From contig JADLZK010011196.1 of assembly GCA_015847255.1 (NCBI GenBank), positions 124,001-188,000 of the forward strand: 64,000 nucleotides of DNA, given 5' to 3'. A model generated the notes under the pieces. It was not told the DNA's origin. It did no database searches and saw only the letters and a list, made by a program, of their open reading frames with translations. Positions 46,657 to 58,211 of the stretch are shown here, in pieces. A program made the translations under genes and the position numbers. The stretch's first letter is position 1. Each line of letters begins with the position of its first letter. The stretch is from Hyparrhenia diplandra. Its lineage: Eukaryota; Streptophyta; Magnoliopsida; Poales; Poaceae.

Positions 46657-47381
46657 AGGCCTGTTTGGACCGCTTAACTTTGATTTGAGAAAAATGAGCG
46701 GAATAAGCCCGCCAAATGGGTCGCTTTTCCCTTCGGTCATCGCAGGAAAATCTCCTCCAGCACTGTGCTTCAAAAAGCGTCACCCACCCTGTGTTCCGAT
46801 AAAAGCGAAGCGTTTTCCGCACCTACCTCGCTCTCCCACCCGCACTCCTCCCCTTCACCCGCATCCGTCCCAACGGAAGACACGGCGCTGCCTCCCTCCA
46901 GCGCCGCCGCCCTCCGGCCTACCTCCTGCCCGCCTGCCGCTCCCTCCTCCCTCCCTGTTGCGTGCCCTCCTCACTGCAGCGCTGCCCAGCTCCTCTCCGC
47001 GCAAGACGGCCGCGCCCCGCCGCCCGCCCCACGTTGGCAAACCGCCCCGCTCACGGCGGCTGCCCGGCGTCGGCCGTTGGGCGGGCGTGAGGCCGCCCGC
47101 CCGCCACTAGGGATGGGGTCGGGATCTACCTCGCCGGCGTCGCACGGAGCCGTCGGCCCGCTTTGCTTTGCGTGGTACGGGGAGACGAGAGAGGAGGACT
47201 GTGTTTTGGATAAGGGCAGTCTTGTCTTTTTACACCTAGAATAGATAATCCACCCAATATAATCGGGACAGCCAAACACCCTGCTTATTTGAGATAACAA
47301 ATTCTCCAGACTGCCGCATATTTGATAAGCCTGCTCAACTTATAAGCGAGTTTTAGAAACGCGGTCGCAAACAGGGGGGCC
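46657..47381. mobile_element. Putative TIR element with GC-rich interior upstream of CRK-E
   Basis: Left end GGCCTGTTTGGACCGC, right end reverse-complemented GGCCCCCCTGTTTGCGACCGC; interior is GC-rich (46800-47160) and flanked by AT-rich shoulders. No clean target duplication was found and no protein domain. Tentative non-autonomous DNA transposon. Confidence 0.4.
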
Positions 47382-47747
47382 ATGATAGTAGACGCGGGGA
47401 GTGACGGTACGGCCGCCGCCGCGACACCAACCTCTCTCCGTGTTAGTACTCTTGGCTGAGTGTGCTCATAGAATACTAGGAGTGCTCATACGAACTAGCT
47501 CTCTTAATGATAAGTGGATTGACTACATGGCTACCAAAAGAAGAGTACATGCACGCTGATGGAGACAAAGAAGTACTAGCATAGTAGGCTAGATGGAGAA
47601 GGCCGCATGCCGACGAAATGTTGAAGTGGGTTGGCATGCCCAAAGAAGGGAGGGGCCCAGGGGGTAGGGCCGTGCACGACCACTGGGAGAGGCTTGTTGC
47701 ATCGTCAGGACGGGGCAGGGCTGTCTGCCACTGGCCGATGTGTCGTA

Positions 47748-47834
47748 CTCCCTCCGTCCTTTTTTGTTTGTCTCAGAGAAGCGTGTTTGTGAAACACCTG
47801 CGGTTCTGCAGACAAACATTTAGGGACAGAGGAG
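47748..47834. mobile_element. Very short Stowaway-like MITE
   Basis: 87 bp between TA dinucleotides. Ends CTCCCTCCGTCCTTTTTTGT and, reverse-complemented, CTCCTCTGTCCCTAAATGTT; inner arms GTTTGTCT and AGACAAAC pair, so the whole element can fold as a hairpin. Confidence 0.75.
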
Positions 47835-48710
47835 TAGTGATCTGCATGTAAGGTGCCTCGTCGTCCGTGGGTCAGGACCCCACCTGCAGTGCAGTCTGGG
47901 TCTCAATTAATTCTAGGACAAGCTAATTGTCACTAGTCGAGAAAAGATTTTCGGTATGCATACCTACTCTCGGTTGGGTTAATTAAAATCCAGAACTAAA
48001 GGTAGTATTGCTGCCGGCATGGCACCGAAGACTATTTTGTGCTAGTTCGTAGTATGAACCAGTATTGAAAGCCATCATTTAGTCTCGGTGGTGTCATCAA
48101 CCTGGACTAATGGTTGCTTCAACCTTTAGTCCTGGTAGATAATACCAACCCAAACTAAAGGTCTTCTACTTAGGATTAAACCTCTCCTACGAGTCAATTT
48201 AAAAGGAGTGCGCTCAAGAATCTATCATAGTGCGTTGAGTTGGTAAAGAATCTACACACACGGTGAGATGTCTCTAACATTTTTATTTATTTTTCAATAC
48301 AAAGATGGGCTCTAGTCCGGTTACCCGACCCACCAGGAGTAAAGGGGGTTGGGAACCCGGACTATAACCCCTTGTTTGATGTTTCTCTAAATTAGATGTC
48401 TGCCTCTAAAATTTATTATTACATTTTGAGACACTCACATACATAAACCAATCATCACAACCTTAGAAGCTAGAACCATGTTCGAATCGCCACCCAAATC
48501 CACACATAGAAAGCCAATAACGTCAAGGTTAAGTCTAGCTGTGACCAAAGGGCAGACAGCCATGTACCCTTTCTGTCCCTCCCTATATAAATGCCACTAT
48601 GGGCACGTGCCAGTTAGAGTTTCTTAAATTTAACTAGGTTTATATAAAATATTATCAACACTTATATTTTAAAAAATTATTATAAAAACAAATTTAAAAC
48701 AATGATACTA

Positions 48711-48947
48711 CTAAATCCGTTTTAAATTATAGTTCGCTTGACTTTTTTCAACCTCAACTTTGACCATTCGTCTTATTTAAAATTTTGTGCAAAATATCAC
48801 TTATTTTGTTGTAGATTGCTTTATTGACAAATGGTCTTTAAGAATAACTTAAATTTGACTATTTTTATATAAATTTTTTTGAATAAGACGAGTGGTCAAA
48901 CTAGAGGTTAAAAAAGTCAAACGAATTATAATTTAAAACAAGGGGAG
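48711..48947. mobile_element. Stowaway-like MITE
   Basis: 237 bp between TA dinucleotides, ends CTAAATCCGTTTTAAATTAT and, reverse-complemented, CTCCCCTTGTTTTAAATTAT. Internal GACCATTCGTCTTATT and AATAAGACGAGTGGTC form a second inverted pair. Confidence 0.83.
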
Positions 48948-49653
48948 TACTTATTATGTACTATAACTATCTGTATTTTTTTAATACTATATTTGGTCAG
49001 AAACGTTTAACGTCTCGGAGAAAGAGAATTAAAAGAAGACTCGAGTGCACTTTAGCTACTCGGGTTGGGTCATATCGCCTGACGTCGTAACGTCAATACA
49101 AATCAACCATGGGAAGAAGTCGCGGATGGAAGCAAAACAATCGGCGCTGAGTGTTTACTTCGCATGAGAATGCAGGTCAGCATGCATCGTCATCATGTAG
49201 TCATGTGTAGCACATGTATCATTGTGGATGTGGACAAAAGCATGCTACTGTGGAGGCTAGATCGATGGCTAGTGTGGGGTGCTGAAGGGTCAGTGACCAC
49301 TGCTCCTCAGAAACTCTACTGTACCGCGTGTGGGGTAACACTAACCCAGTGGCATGATAAACATTGGCATAAGCATTTGAACATGAGGGAGGGACCAAGG
49401 ACCTGCTCTGTAGTACAATTCTCACACGATTCAGCATATGCATGCATCCAGGTACTATGCTCATTGCCCCACATACGATTGGTCTCGAGTATATGATAGC
49501 CGAGAACGAGTTGCGTAAGAATTCAGAAATGGTATTCCGATTGTGATGATGGCTCATTATTGCTCAAGACCATCGGACAGTTTGGTGATCTGGTGTTGTC
49601 AATATAATCCATGAGTAAATTCCAGACTCACAGCGAGCAGTCTTGACCCGGCC

Positions 49654-49705
49654 TCTCAAGTCCTTCGGTTTTTTTTTTTTTGGGAGAACTCTCTCAAGTC
49701 CTTCG
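49654..49705 (-). mobile_element. Tail-only retro-insertion 3 (22 bp)
   Basis: CTCTCAAGTCCTTCG occurs perfectly at 49654-49668 and 49691-49705. The insert reads, on the minus strand, AGTTCTCCC followed by a run of A. A 15-bp target duplication fits LINE-type target-primed insertion. Confidence 0.6.
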
Positions 49706-49749
49706 TCATACTGTATTCCGATTGTGGTAGGCTGGTAGGTGGTAGCTGA

Positions 49750-49975
49750 AGGAGCAGCTTCAGTGTCATGTCGATTGTATCATGTCATGTGGCGCCACTA
49801 GAACAGCTTCAGTGTCACGTCGAATTCAAATGCGGGGCCACACAAACATTGGCGTCCAACTTGTGATGATCACTTCGCTGCTATGCACTCGATCGTGACA
49901 TGTGACGCCACTAGAAGCAACTTCAGTGTCATGTCGAACTCAGATGCGGAGCGACACACGCAAAGATTGGTGTCA
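49750..49975 (+). repeat. Imperfect direct repeats CAGCTTCAGTGTCATGTCGA
   Basis: Three related units (about 49756, 49803, 49919) share GCAGCTTCAGTGTCATGTCG with a following GACRTGTGACGCCACTAGAA-like part. The spacing is uneven, and the origin is unknown. Confidence 0.6.
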
Positions 49976-50032
49976 GCGATGGGTAGAGCCTTAGAGGTAG
50001 CTACCGGCTCACTTAAGCCAACTACTTCAATA

Positions 50033-50181
50033 CTTCCTCCATTTTAAATTATAGTTCACTTTAGTTTTTCTAGATATATTGCTTTTACTATGTATCTAGA
50101 CATAATGTATAACTAGGTGTATAGCAAAAAAGCAATGTATTTAAAAAAGCTAAAATGAACTATAATTTAAAGCGAAGAGAG
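50033..50181. mobile_element. Stowaway-like MITE
   Basis: 149 bp flanked by TA. Ends CTTCCTCCATTTTAAATTAT and, reverse-complemented, CTCTCTTCGCTTTAAATTAT. It contains ATGTATCTAGACATAATGTA as in the MITE of CRK-D intron 2. Confidence 0.82.
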
Positions 50182-50582
50182 TAATAACTTTTAACACATA
50201 CTCCGTAGTTCATAGCATGTGTACCCCCACATGACACTTCACGTGTTCTTAGAACATGTGTATGAGCCTATGTCTTGATCAAGAGCTAGCTTTTCCAAAA
50301 ATGCCATTGAAATCAATATTCTGTTCGCTCATGAGTCAAGCCATTGCAAGTGAACGAACTGAGCTTGCATACTCCGTTGTTAGCTTCACTTTAATTTTCT
50401 CTCTCTACGAGGCCCACCTGAAACCAAAAATAAAAGAGAGAGCACAACAGTATAGTGACTTACGTAACTCGTTTGCATGCTTGAAATCAATATTCTGTTC
50501 GCTCGCGTCGAACCGATCGAAAAGTTGGGTCCAAATGCGAAATCTTTATCTAAGGTTTGCTTGCTACAACATATGAATTTGT

Positions 50583-50631
50583 GAACTGAGCATAGTTTTT
50601 TTTTTTTTTTTTTGACAAGAACTGAGCATAG
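50583..50631 (-). mobile_element. Tail-only retro-insertion 4 (23 bp)
   Basis: GAACTGAGCATAG occurs perfectly at 50583-50595 and 50619-50631. On the minus strand the insert is TTGTC followed by a run of A, the same TTGTC-poly-A ending seen in insertions 1 and 5. Confidence 0.6.
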
Positions 50632-50889
50632 ATTAGTTGGTTAGGTTTCTCCCGGTGTTTGCATTTTTTCTAGAGGCGAACCAAGACTTAACCGCTTCTA
50701 GAAATTATTTCCTATGATAATTTGTGATTTGGGAAAAATATAGTAAAAGAATTGGGGCAAAAAATATAGTAAATCAATTACTTGTCTTAAGTCAAAAAAA
50801 AATATTTATAAAAATAACAAGAAGGCTGATGAAACCAAATTAATATAAGTATGATCCTAGAATTTATCCATGATATTTTTAATGTTGGA

Positions 50890-52735
50890 GGAAGAAGCCC
50901 CAAAAGAAACTAATGGAGCACCGGCCGCGTCGCTCCCGTGCGGGCGCGGCGGCGGCCCCACCTAAGCCGCCGCCGCCCCTCAAGCCCGAGCTTCCCCGCG
51001 CCGCCACGGAGCGGACCGCCGGTTTCGCGCGGTGCGTGGGGAGGGTGGCGGCGTGGCTTCCCCTTCTCTTTCTCCGCGGTCTGAGGCGGGCACGGCCGCC
51101 ATGGCCCTTGAGATCCTCGCCGGGGTGGGCCGTCCCCGCGGCGGCGAGGCTGCCCGCCGTCGGATCCGGCGGCGCGGCCCGGATCTGGTGGTGGTGCGTC
51201 GGTGGGGGGCGGTTGTGCGGGGGGATTCGGCTCGAGCCGGGTGGCGGTGACGGCAGCCATGGCCGGCGCGGCGGCGCCCGCGGTCCTTGACAGCGGCGGC
51301 GGCCGGTGTGTGGGGGTGTTTCTTTGCGCCGGCAGGGTGGCGTCGACGACGGCTTCTCTGCTGGCGGCCGCCGGTCCTGCCTACTCCGACTTGGCGTGAT
51401 GGGGGCCGGAGGGGTCTTTGCATAGGCGACCGGATGAGGTATGATGATTCTGCTCCTCCTCCCCTCCGTGCAACCTTGGTGCAGCGTCCTTGGTGGCGGG
51501 GGGGGGCCTACGGTGCTTCCTCATGGTGCCGTGGTGGTTCCTTGGGTGGTGCCGGCTTTTTCCGTAGCGGCGAGGTGTGGTGGGGAGCGTACTCTGCACG
51601 GCCGAGCGTGTAGCGCGTGTGCGGCGAGGCCGACGGGCGAAAGCCTTACTACCGCTCGTCGGTGGCAATGGTGGCGGCGGCCTTGGGGCGTCTCTCTCCC
51701 GTTGGGGGCACCATTGAGGGCATCCATGTACTTGCAGCTTGGGATTCTCGGGGTGAAAACCAGTCCCCCGTGGACGTGCGACGGCGGCGCCACCGGCGTC
51801 GTTCCTCCTTGAGGCGCCGCATCTTGAGACCCAGCTCGGCTTGTGGTAGGGGGTGAGGGTCGGCCGGTGGTGTCGTCGTCAGGCGTCGCAGGTTGGGTGG
51901 TGCACACGGTCCGTGTTGGCCGGGAGGTGCAGAGGGCCCATGGGTCCGGAGGTCCCGAGTTGGCGCGCATGGTGGTGGTGATCTCGGTGCCGGCTGAGCG
52001 AAGTGGTGCTCTCGAGTGGTTTCGGATATCCGAGTCCCGGGTAGTGGAGTGAGGCGGTGGGTGTGGCGAGGCCCCCACGCAGTAGCCGGGATCGATGGTT
52101 TCCTTGTTCCGCGACGGACTTTTCTGGCGACGCGTGGCTGGAGCCTGGGGATTGACGATTGTGGGTGTGCAGCTTGGGGGCGATGGCCTCATGGTGGAGG
52201 AGTTTCAGTTGGATGCTCGAACTTGCAGCGAGCTTTGGCTCATCGTTGGCGACGACGGCCAGTTTTTGGATGGTCTGTCGGCTTCTCTCAGGTGGTGGTG
52301 GTGTCACTTTGTGTGTTTTTGTTTTATTTTTTCTTGGAGCCTTTCCGGTGGTGGCTCGTGTCGATGTCCCAATCCGACCCGGCGGCGGTGTTTGGAGCCT
52401 CGTGTTGATGACCCAATCCAACCGAGAGGTCCCTTCTTTGTATATCTTTGCTCCCTTCCGCTTTGTGTTAGTTGAGTTGGGGATCCCGGTAGTAGGTGGA
52501 GTGAAACACTCCCTAAGGTCGAGGATTGAGTGGGCGCTAATTGTGGCGCCGCGAGTTGAGTTGTTTGGTACCTAAGTGTGCTTTGGGGAGTAGAGGTACC
52601 CTCCTCATTTGTATGGTTTTTCTAGCCGGTTTTTCAGTTAAAAACTAGGCTGACACTTGCCTTTTTTTTTTTTCGTCTAATAGAAATCGTGCAAAGCTTT
52701 TGCCGCCCCTTCTAAAATTTTTTTAATGTTGTGTT
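50890..52735 (+). mobile_element. GC-rich non-LTR-retroelement-like block
   Basis: 1.8 kb of GC-rich sequence with many overlapping open frames but no recognised domain. It ends in T-rich sequence then TCTAATAGAAATCGTGCAAA and GCTTTTGCC, resembling the 3' end of plant LINEs. It is the counterpart of 12240-13605. I reject its frames (for example 52016-52408) as genes. Confidence 0.45.
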
Positions 52736-52930
52736 TTTTTTACATGCAGAGCACGTATCTAGTTTTTCGAATAAGCAGATACTAGATGGTTGTGACTTGT
52801 GAGGTTGACTATTGGCGAGGAGCTGGTTATTTATATTGCACGCACCTTTAGTTGCTCAGCATGTTTCGCCTGATCGTCTCCTCGCCGCTACTGACTAGTG
52901 AGCAGTGACTATTCCTTCCTACAGAGAAGC

Positions 52931-54600
52931 ATGGCCCTGACTAACCTCTTCGTCGTCGTCCTCGGCACCACATTGGTTCTGCTCCCCTTCTCCCCTGCAG
53001 GTACCGTGTTCGGCTCTCACTGCTGTTCGTTTTCCAGGTCCAATCTAACTGTTGTTTACTGTGTACAATGTAGACGCCGGCGTGGTGGGCGTGAACTACG
53101 GCCGGTTGGGGAATGACCTGCCGGACACGGCTTCGGTGGTAAAGCTGCTGCAGAAGAGCGGCATCACCTCGGTGAGGCTGTACGACGCCAACCCCAAGGT
53201 GCTCAAGGCCCTGGCCAACACCGGAATCACGGTGATGGTAATGCTACCCAACGAAAACCTCGCCGCCGCGGCTGCGGACCCGTCGAGCGCGTGGCGTTGG
53301 GTGCGGAGAAACGTGGCGGCGTACTACCCCGCGACGCGGCTCCACGGCGTGGCCGTGGGGAACGAGGTGTTCGAGGAGGCCAAGAACCTGACCGGGCAGC
53401 TCGTCCCGGCCATGGCCAACGTGCACGACGCGCTGGTGAAGCTTGGCCTGGACACGGCCGTGAAGGTGTCGACGCCGATCGCGTTCAGCGCGCTCAAGGA
53501 GTCGTGGCCGCCGTCCGCGGGAAGGTTCCGGGACGACATCGCGCAATCGGTGATGAAGCCCATGATCGAGTTCCTGGTGCGGACCAGGTCGTACCTCACC
53601 ATCAACCCATACCCGTTCTTCGCGTACGCCCAAGCGCCAGACAATATCTCCCTCGACTACGCCCTGGGGAACTCCAACGCCACCGGCGTGCGCGACCCCG
53701 GGACCGGGCTCGTGTACCACAGACTCCTTGACGCCCAGCTCGACGCCACCTACTTCGCGATGGAGAAGCTGGGGACGTCCAGATCCGTTGCGCAGGAGCA
53801 AAATTCTATGGCGCAAATCTATCGTCTGAACTCGATTTCTGGCGAGGACGGGTGGCCTTCCTACGGCAGCCTCAAACCACTCGGCAGGGCACGCGGCGGG
53901 CGTTTGGAGCGGGCTGGGGACGAAGCGGCTTCCGTAGCCAACGCGCGAGCGTACAACAACAACCTCATCAACCGCGTGCTGTCCGGCGACACGGGCACCC
54001 CGTACCGCCCCGACGCCGACATGCACGTGTACATCTTCTCCCTCTTCAACGAGAACCAGAAGGGCGACGGAGCGGACGACGTCGAGCAGCACTTCGGCCT
54101 TTTCTACCCGAACCAGACCAAGGTGTACGAGTTCGACTTCCGGGGCGGCGCGCTGCCGAGCTGGTGCGTGGCGGACGCGTCCGTCGGGGACGCGCGGCTG
54201 CAGACGGCGCTGGACTACGCGTGTGCCAACGGCGCGGACTGCGGCGCCATCCAGCCCGGCGGGCGTGCTTCGAGCCCAACACCATGGTCGCCCACGCCTC
54301 GTACGCGTTCAACAGCTTCTACCAGCGGGAAGGCCGGAGAAGCGTCAACTGTGACTTCGACGGCGCCGCTTACGTAGTCTTCCGCGCGCCAAGTGAGTCC
54401 ACCCTCGTTTCTTTGCTCTCCAGTTGTTCCTCACTAAGTGTGAAACGTGTTCTACGTGGAGGATCCAGACATTTAGTGAACTGTAAATCTCACTGTTTTT
54501 TGGTTCTCTTTTTACCTCAGAGATTGGAAACTGCGTCCTGCCGTCAAACGCCTGGATTCAAGAAACAACAGCCAAGTCCGAAGGATACACTGCCATATGA
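52931..54600 (+). CDS. Glucanase H: GH17 glucan endo-1,3-beta-glucosidase with CBM43 (X8) domain
   Basis: Secreted hydrolase of beta-1,3-glucan (callose or fungal wall). Exons: 52931-53000, 53074-54392, 54521-54600. Exon 1 encodes the signal peptide MALTNLFVVVLGTTLVLL. The GH17 domain starts GVVGVNYGRLGNDLP; VAVGNEVF carries the proton-donor glutamate (about residue 121), and TINPYPFFAY and ANARAYNNNLI are typical. The nucleophile region reads SGEDGWPSYG: glutamate and GWPS are kept, but the strand before it (about residues 258-279) does not look like the usual VRVVVSE. The CBM43 domain begins WCVADASVGDARLQ. One base is missing in GGCGGGCGTGC near 54262, so the frame leaves CFEP there; reading on in the next frame restores CBM43, and the last exon gives IGNCVLPSNAWIQET, stop. 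Gene I has the intact version of that site. A TATTTATAT at about 52827 may be the TATA box. Confidence 0.88.
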
Positions 54601-54706
54601 TGCTCAATAACTTTCAAGAAAAGTTCGCTTTGTCCTTGCGCCAATAATGCCATCTGATGCTCAATAAATTTCAAGAATAGTTCGCTTTGTCCTTGCGCCA
54701 ATAATG
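54593..54706 (+). repeat. 57-bp tandem duplication spanning the stop codon of glucanase H
   Basis: Units 54593-54649 and 54650-54706 start CCATATGATGCTCAATAA and CCATCTGATGCTCAATAA and both contain TTCGCTTTGTCCTTGCGCCA. The first includes the last codon and TGA stop. Gene I has only one such unit downstream of its stop, so the duplication is specific to H. Confidence 0.88.
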
Positions 54707-55382
54707 TAGAAAAGTGTAAAGTTAGGCATCTGCAGTTCTGCACATCATCGGTCCCCCTGCTCTCTTCCATCCGGGCGATCTTGCCGGTGGTTAGAGGATG
54801 GGGACTCGATCCTTAGTAGATCTAGATTTGTTTCTGTATTTCTTGTAGTATTTGGTTTCTGGTGTCATCGACGAGCTGGCGGCAACGATGACACTTTGTA
54901 ATAAGGTCTCTCTGGCCTCTCCCTACCTTGTTCTATCTTGCGACGTCAAAGATCCAGTCAGAGCATGGTTTGTCCGATCTGTTGATCTTTAGATCTTAGC
55001 AGTTGGTGTTTATCTTGGAAACAGTTGGCTAACTTTCGATGGATTGTCTTGACATCTTATTCGATAGCTAGACCGGTATTTCCAACACTCTGTTATAATG
55101 GTGAAGGGTTCCAAGCCTGAGTTTCTTGGAGGGTTTCTCCTATTGATATTCTTTCAACAGGTACTTCTCGAGTAGCGAGGGGCTTTTGCGATCTTCACAG
55201 CCATGTTCCCGCGAGGATGTTTTGTAGGTGTTCCATTTTTTTTATCGTCTATTTATATTTAGTGTGATTTTCAAGCTCCGGCAAGCCGTGAAATATGGAA
55301 GGAACAAGATGACCGATTTGTTTTTTATGTACTCTTATTTTTAGAAATTGTTTTACTTCTTACAGTCTATTTCTGTAGTAGT

Positions 55383-55540
55383 TTTTTTTTTTAAGATTAC
55401 ACAAGTACAACACAGACGCCTAACACGTACGCACACTCACCCCTATAATATACCTACTCAAACTCTACCCCTATGAACATCTTTGAAAGACTGACCCGTC
55501 AGATCTATATGAGACACTCTTTTGAGTGTCATTGTCAAAA
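55383..55540 (-). mobile_element. SINE-like fragment
   Basis: The plus strand reads poly-T, then CAACACAGACGCC, GTACGCACACTCACCCCTAT and CCCCTATGAACATCTTTGAA with AGACTGA. This is the reverse complement of the 3' half of a common grass SINE (from memory). The tRNA-like head is not present, so it is 5'-truncated. It ends near a GTGTCATTGTCAAAAAAA motif that could belong to a second insertion. Confidence 0.55.
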
Positions 55541-56569
55541 AAATAAAGAGAATAACATATGTCTTTGCTTGTTTTGCTTTGCGGACAATCATGAATCTAT
55601 GCTAGGTTTGGCTCCAGCTTTATCATACATTGTAGCCATACATTAAGGGCGTGTTTGGTAGGTTTGACGAGGGGAGCCCGGCCCGGCGACCAAACCGTGG
55701 CTAGCCACAGCCACGACCGAGGAGGGCCACCCTGTCTGTTTGGTTCCCTAGGCCGATGGAGCCAGGCCGGGCTGTCGCTGTGTTTGGGCGACACCGAAGC
55801 CCGGCCGACAACCCGGTTGCCACCCAACCGCCTCAACGGGGCTGTGTTTGGTGGCCGCCCGGCTCCTGGCCTACCCCAACTGCCACCACCGGAAACAATA
55901 CCACACATATTTGAACCAACAACTCTCAGATTTGAACTAGACGTGACACTTGCTTTGCCGTCATTGGCTGAAGTCTTGAAATATATGGGCCCTTAGAAAT
56001 TGGAGACCCAGTTCACTACCCTAGGCCCGGCCCTAGACCACAACACAACTATCGCAACGGTGATAGCCATCGTGCTTGGTGGACTGGAAAGCCGGGTATA
56101 CGTATGGCCTAATCTCGCGACCCAGCTAATTAGCGGACCGTTTCTTAAAAAAACAAGCTAAGTGGCCAACTACAATCAGCGAACCACAGTCCCATAGGCC
56201 CTTCTATTTTTTTCTTTTTATTAAAAAAATTCCGCAACTTTTGTTTTTTCGAAAAGCTACAAAGTTATTGTCTCAAAAAGTTACAACTTATCAACATATT
56301 TTTTCTTAAGAAGTTGCAAAGTTATAGAGAAAACTTGTATGAACAAGCTTTAATGAACAAGCTTTTATTATCTTTTTTCATGTACTTATTCTATAGAAGA
56401 CAAACTTGCTAATTAAAATATGTTTATAGTATATACAAGAAAAAATGATATGTTACTGTAAAAACACTAAAACTGAAAATAAATATAAAATAGAAATAAA
56501 AATACAAAAGAAAAAAGAACGCTAATACGCGGCGAATGGCTCGCGGGACTTAATGCCAAAAAGGGAACA

Positions 56570-57100
56570 AAATGAGCCCTACAGAAGGGCACGCACTTGT
56601 TTCAAGCAGATGGGACGACCAGGAATTCGTGGGCGTGTTAGCCGTAGTCTGGTCGGCCAGGCCGGCGAGAGGCCCGGTGACGGCCCGGCTTCCCCTCATT
56701 CCTCTCTTCTCCACACGTATGTCGTCCTCCTTCCTCGCGACTCCGGCTCCCCGCCCCCCCCCGCTGGCGCCCTACCTAGGCGGCCGGCGGCGGCCATCTT
56801 CTCCCCCTCCCCCTCTCTTCTTCTCCCACTCCGGCGAACCCTAACCCTAGCTCCGAGCTTCAAAGTCCGGCTATGGCGCCCCGCCCCGACCTGGCCCGAC
56901 CGCCCTCACCGTAGCCAACAGCACCTAATGACGCGCCCATTCCCACACCCGAACCTACCTACCTCCCCCCGGCCGGGCAATCTATAGCCCGGGGAGGAGG
57001 CTGTGGCCATTGTGGAGGAGGAGGCGTCGACGGGCTGGCTCCGTCGTCACCGTCATCACCGGCGAGGCAGCGCTGCTGGGGGCCACGTTGTTTAGTGGGC
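56570..57100. repeat. GC-rich dispersed repeat, copy 2
   Basis: Related to 42130-42980 by motif order (CTCCGGCGAACCCTAA, CCCGACCTGGCCCGACC, CCTACCTACCTC, GGCAATCTATAGCC). It sits just downstream of the CRK-F fragment, and copy 1 sits just downstream of CRK-E, so the repeat may have been carried along in the duplication that made E and F. Confidence 0.5.
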
Positions 57101-57243
57101 GGCCCACCTAGGGGTGGTCGGCATAGTGATTTCAGGTTGAACCAAAGTTAACGCAGCATATTAGTTGCTATATCATACATTTTGTACGTAACAGGGTAAC
57201 GGTACATACATATTCCCAAAATTCTGGACTCCCCATGACTAGG

Positions 57244-57984
57244 CTAACCATTCAGTGGCACTGTCGACACGGCTGTGTTGGCGTCGCTGTTGCTGGTGAA
57301 GAATCCTGGCTTACTGGAGCCTGGAGGGTGACCGTGTCACTGCCGAGCATCATCACGACCGACGACATTACCGGCCGGGCCCCAGGGTCTGCCTGGACGC
57401 ACAGCAGGCTGATGTGGATGCACCTCAGCACGTCGCCCTCAGGGAAGCTGCTGCCCAGTGCATCCATACCTGCTCATGGATTTATTTGTAGTGTGAACCA
57501 TCAGCATTCAGCAAGCTGCAACGCAACTTACGGATGGAGCCTGTATTCTTCGGTGTAGATACTGTACTTACTGTGGTCAAGAGATTACATCCGTTGTTAC
57601 TGTTCTTCCGACCCGTTACGATTTCCAGCACCATGACACCGAAGCTAAACGCGTCCGACTTCACGGAGTAGTTCCCCCGCATCATGTACTCCGGTGCCAT
57701 GTACCCACTGAAACAATGCAGATGTTGTTCAGATGAATACTGAACTTGAAACTGTTAACAATGGAAGCTGCTATGTTTTTCAGCACTGACTGGGCGCCGA
57801 CGACGCGGCTGGTGACGGCCTGCGTCTGATCTCGGCCAAAGATCCTGGCCAGGCCGAAGTCTGAGATCTTCGGGTTCATGTTCTCGTCGAGCAGGATGTT
57901 GCTGGCCTTGAGATCACGGTGCACCACTTTGAGCTGGGAGTCCTCGTGGAGGTACTGCAGTCCCCGAGCGATGCCGTTTATGAT
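57244..57984 (-). pseudogene. CRK-F: 5'-truncated kinase remnant
   Basis: Only the C-terminal half of a CRK kinase close to CRK-E. From 57984 downwards: IINGIARGLQYLHEDSQLKV, HRDLKASNILLDEN, DFGLARIFGRDQTQAVTSRV (exon 5), MAPEYMMRGNYSVKSDAF with LEIVTGRKNS (exon 6, about 57703-57580), and GSSFPEGDVLRCIHISLLCV (exon 7, to about 57244). Ectodomain, membrane span and N-lobe are absent; homology to CRK-E ends abruptly near 57984. Exon 7 lacks the WEHWEAGTVAEL stretch through an internal deletion, and one base is missing near 57320 before the expected KPGFF. The GT end of exon 5 reads GAQ instead of GTY. It lies about 230 bp downstream of CRK-G in the same orientation. Confidence 0.88.
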
Positions 57985-58211
57985 CAGCAGAGACGAAGAG
58001 AAGATGGTTTGTGCCATTGGTATGATCGAAACAAGTTAAAGTGGCACATAACTACCTAAGCTACATTGACTCTACTAAAATTTAGCTGACTTTTTATTCC
58101 TAGTGAAATTTATGAAACCCATTTTTGCATGCCAATTTGGGAACTCATGTTAACCAAAGTGATAAAGTTTCAGCTGTATTCCACCATGTGCTCAGTATTC
58201 AGACTTTGATC

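Larger units (their letters stand above)
47382..50032. other. Intergenic, MITE-rich, no gene seen
   Basis: Holds two Stowaway-like MITEs (47748-47834, 48711-48947). At about 47940-48370 is a fold-back-like region with ACTAAAGGT and AGTCCGG motifs, possibly an old DNA transposon. It also holds a tail-only insertion (49654-49705) and imperfect repeats around CAGCTTCAGTGTCATGTCGA (49750-49975). The frame at 49164-49496 has no recognisable domain. Confidence 0.5.
54707..57243. other. Intergenic repeats, no gene seen
   Basis: 3' flank of glucanase H, then a SINE-like piece (55383-55540), a Tourist-like end GGGCGTGTTTGGTAGG at 55648 with GC-rich interior (to about 56110), the AT-rich ATAACTT/AAGTTGCAAAG tract (56200-56530) and the GC-rich repeat copy 2 (56640-57100). 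Open frames at 55655-55996 and 56553-56987 lie inside repeats and show no domain. Confidence 0.5.

Noticed and set aside
45937..46677. 246-residue plus-strand frame over CRK-E exon 1
   Set aside because: Antisense of the DUF26 exon.
50910..52575. Several frames of 120-220 residues on both strands
   Set aside because: GC-rich block ending in a LINE-like tail; no recognisable domain or splice pattern.
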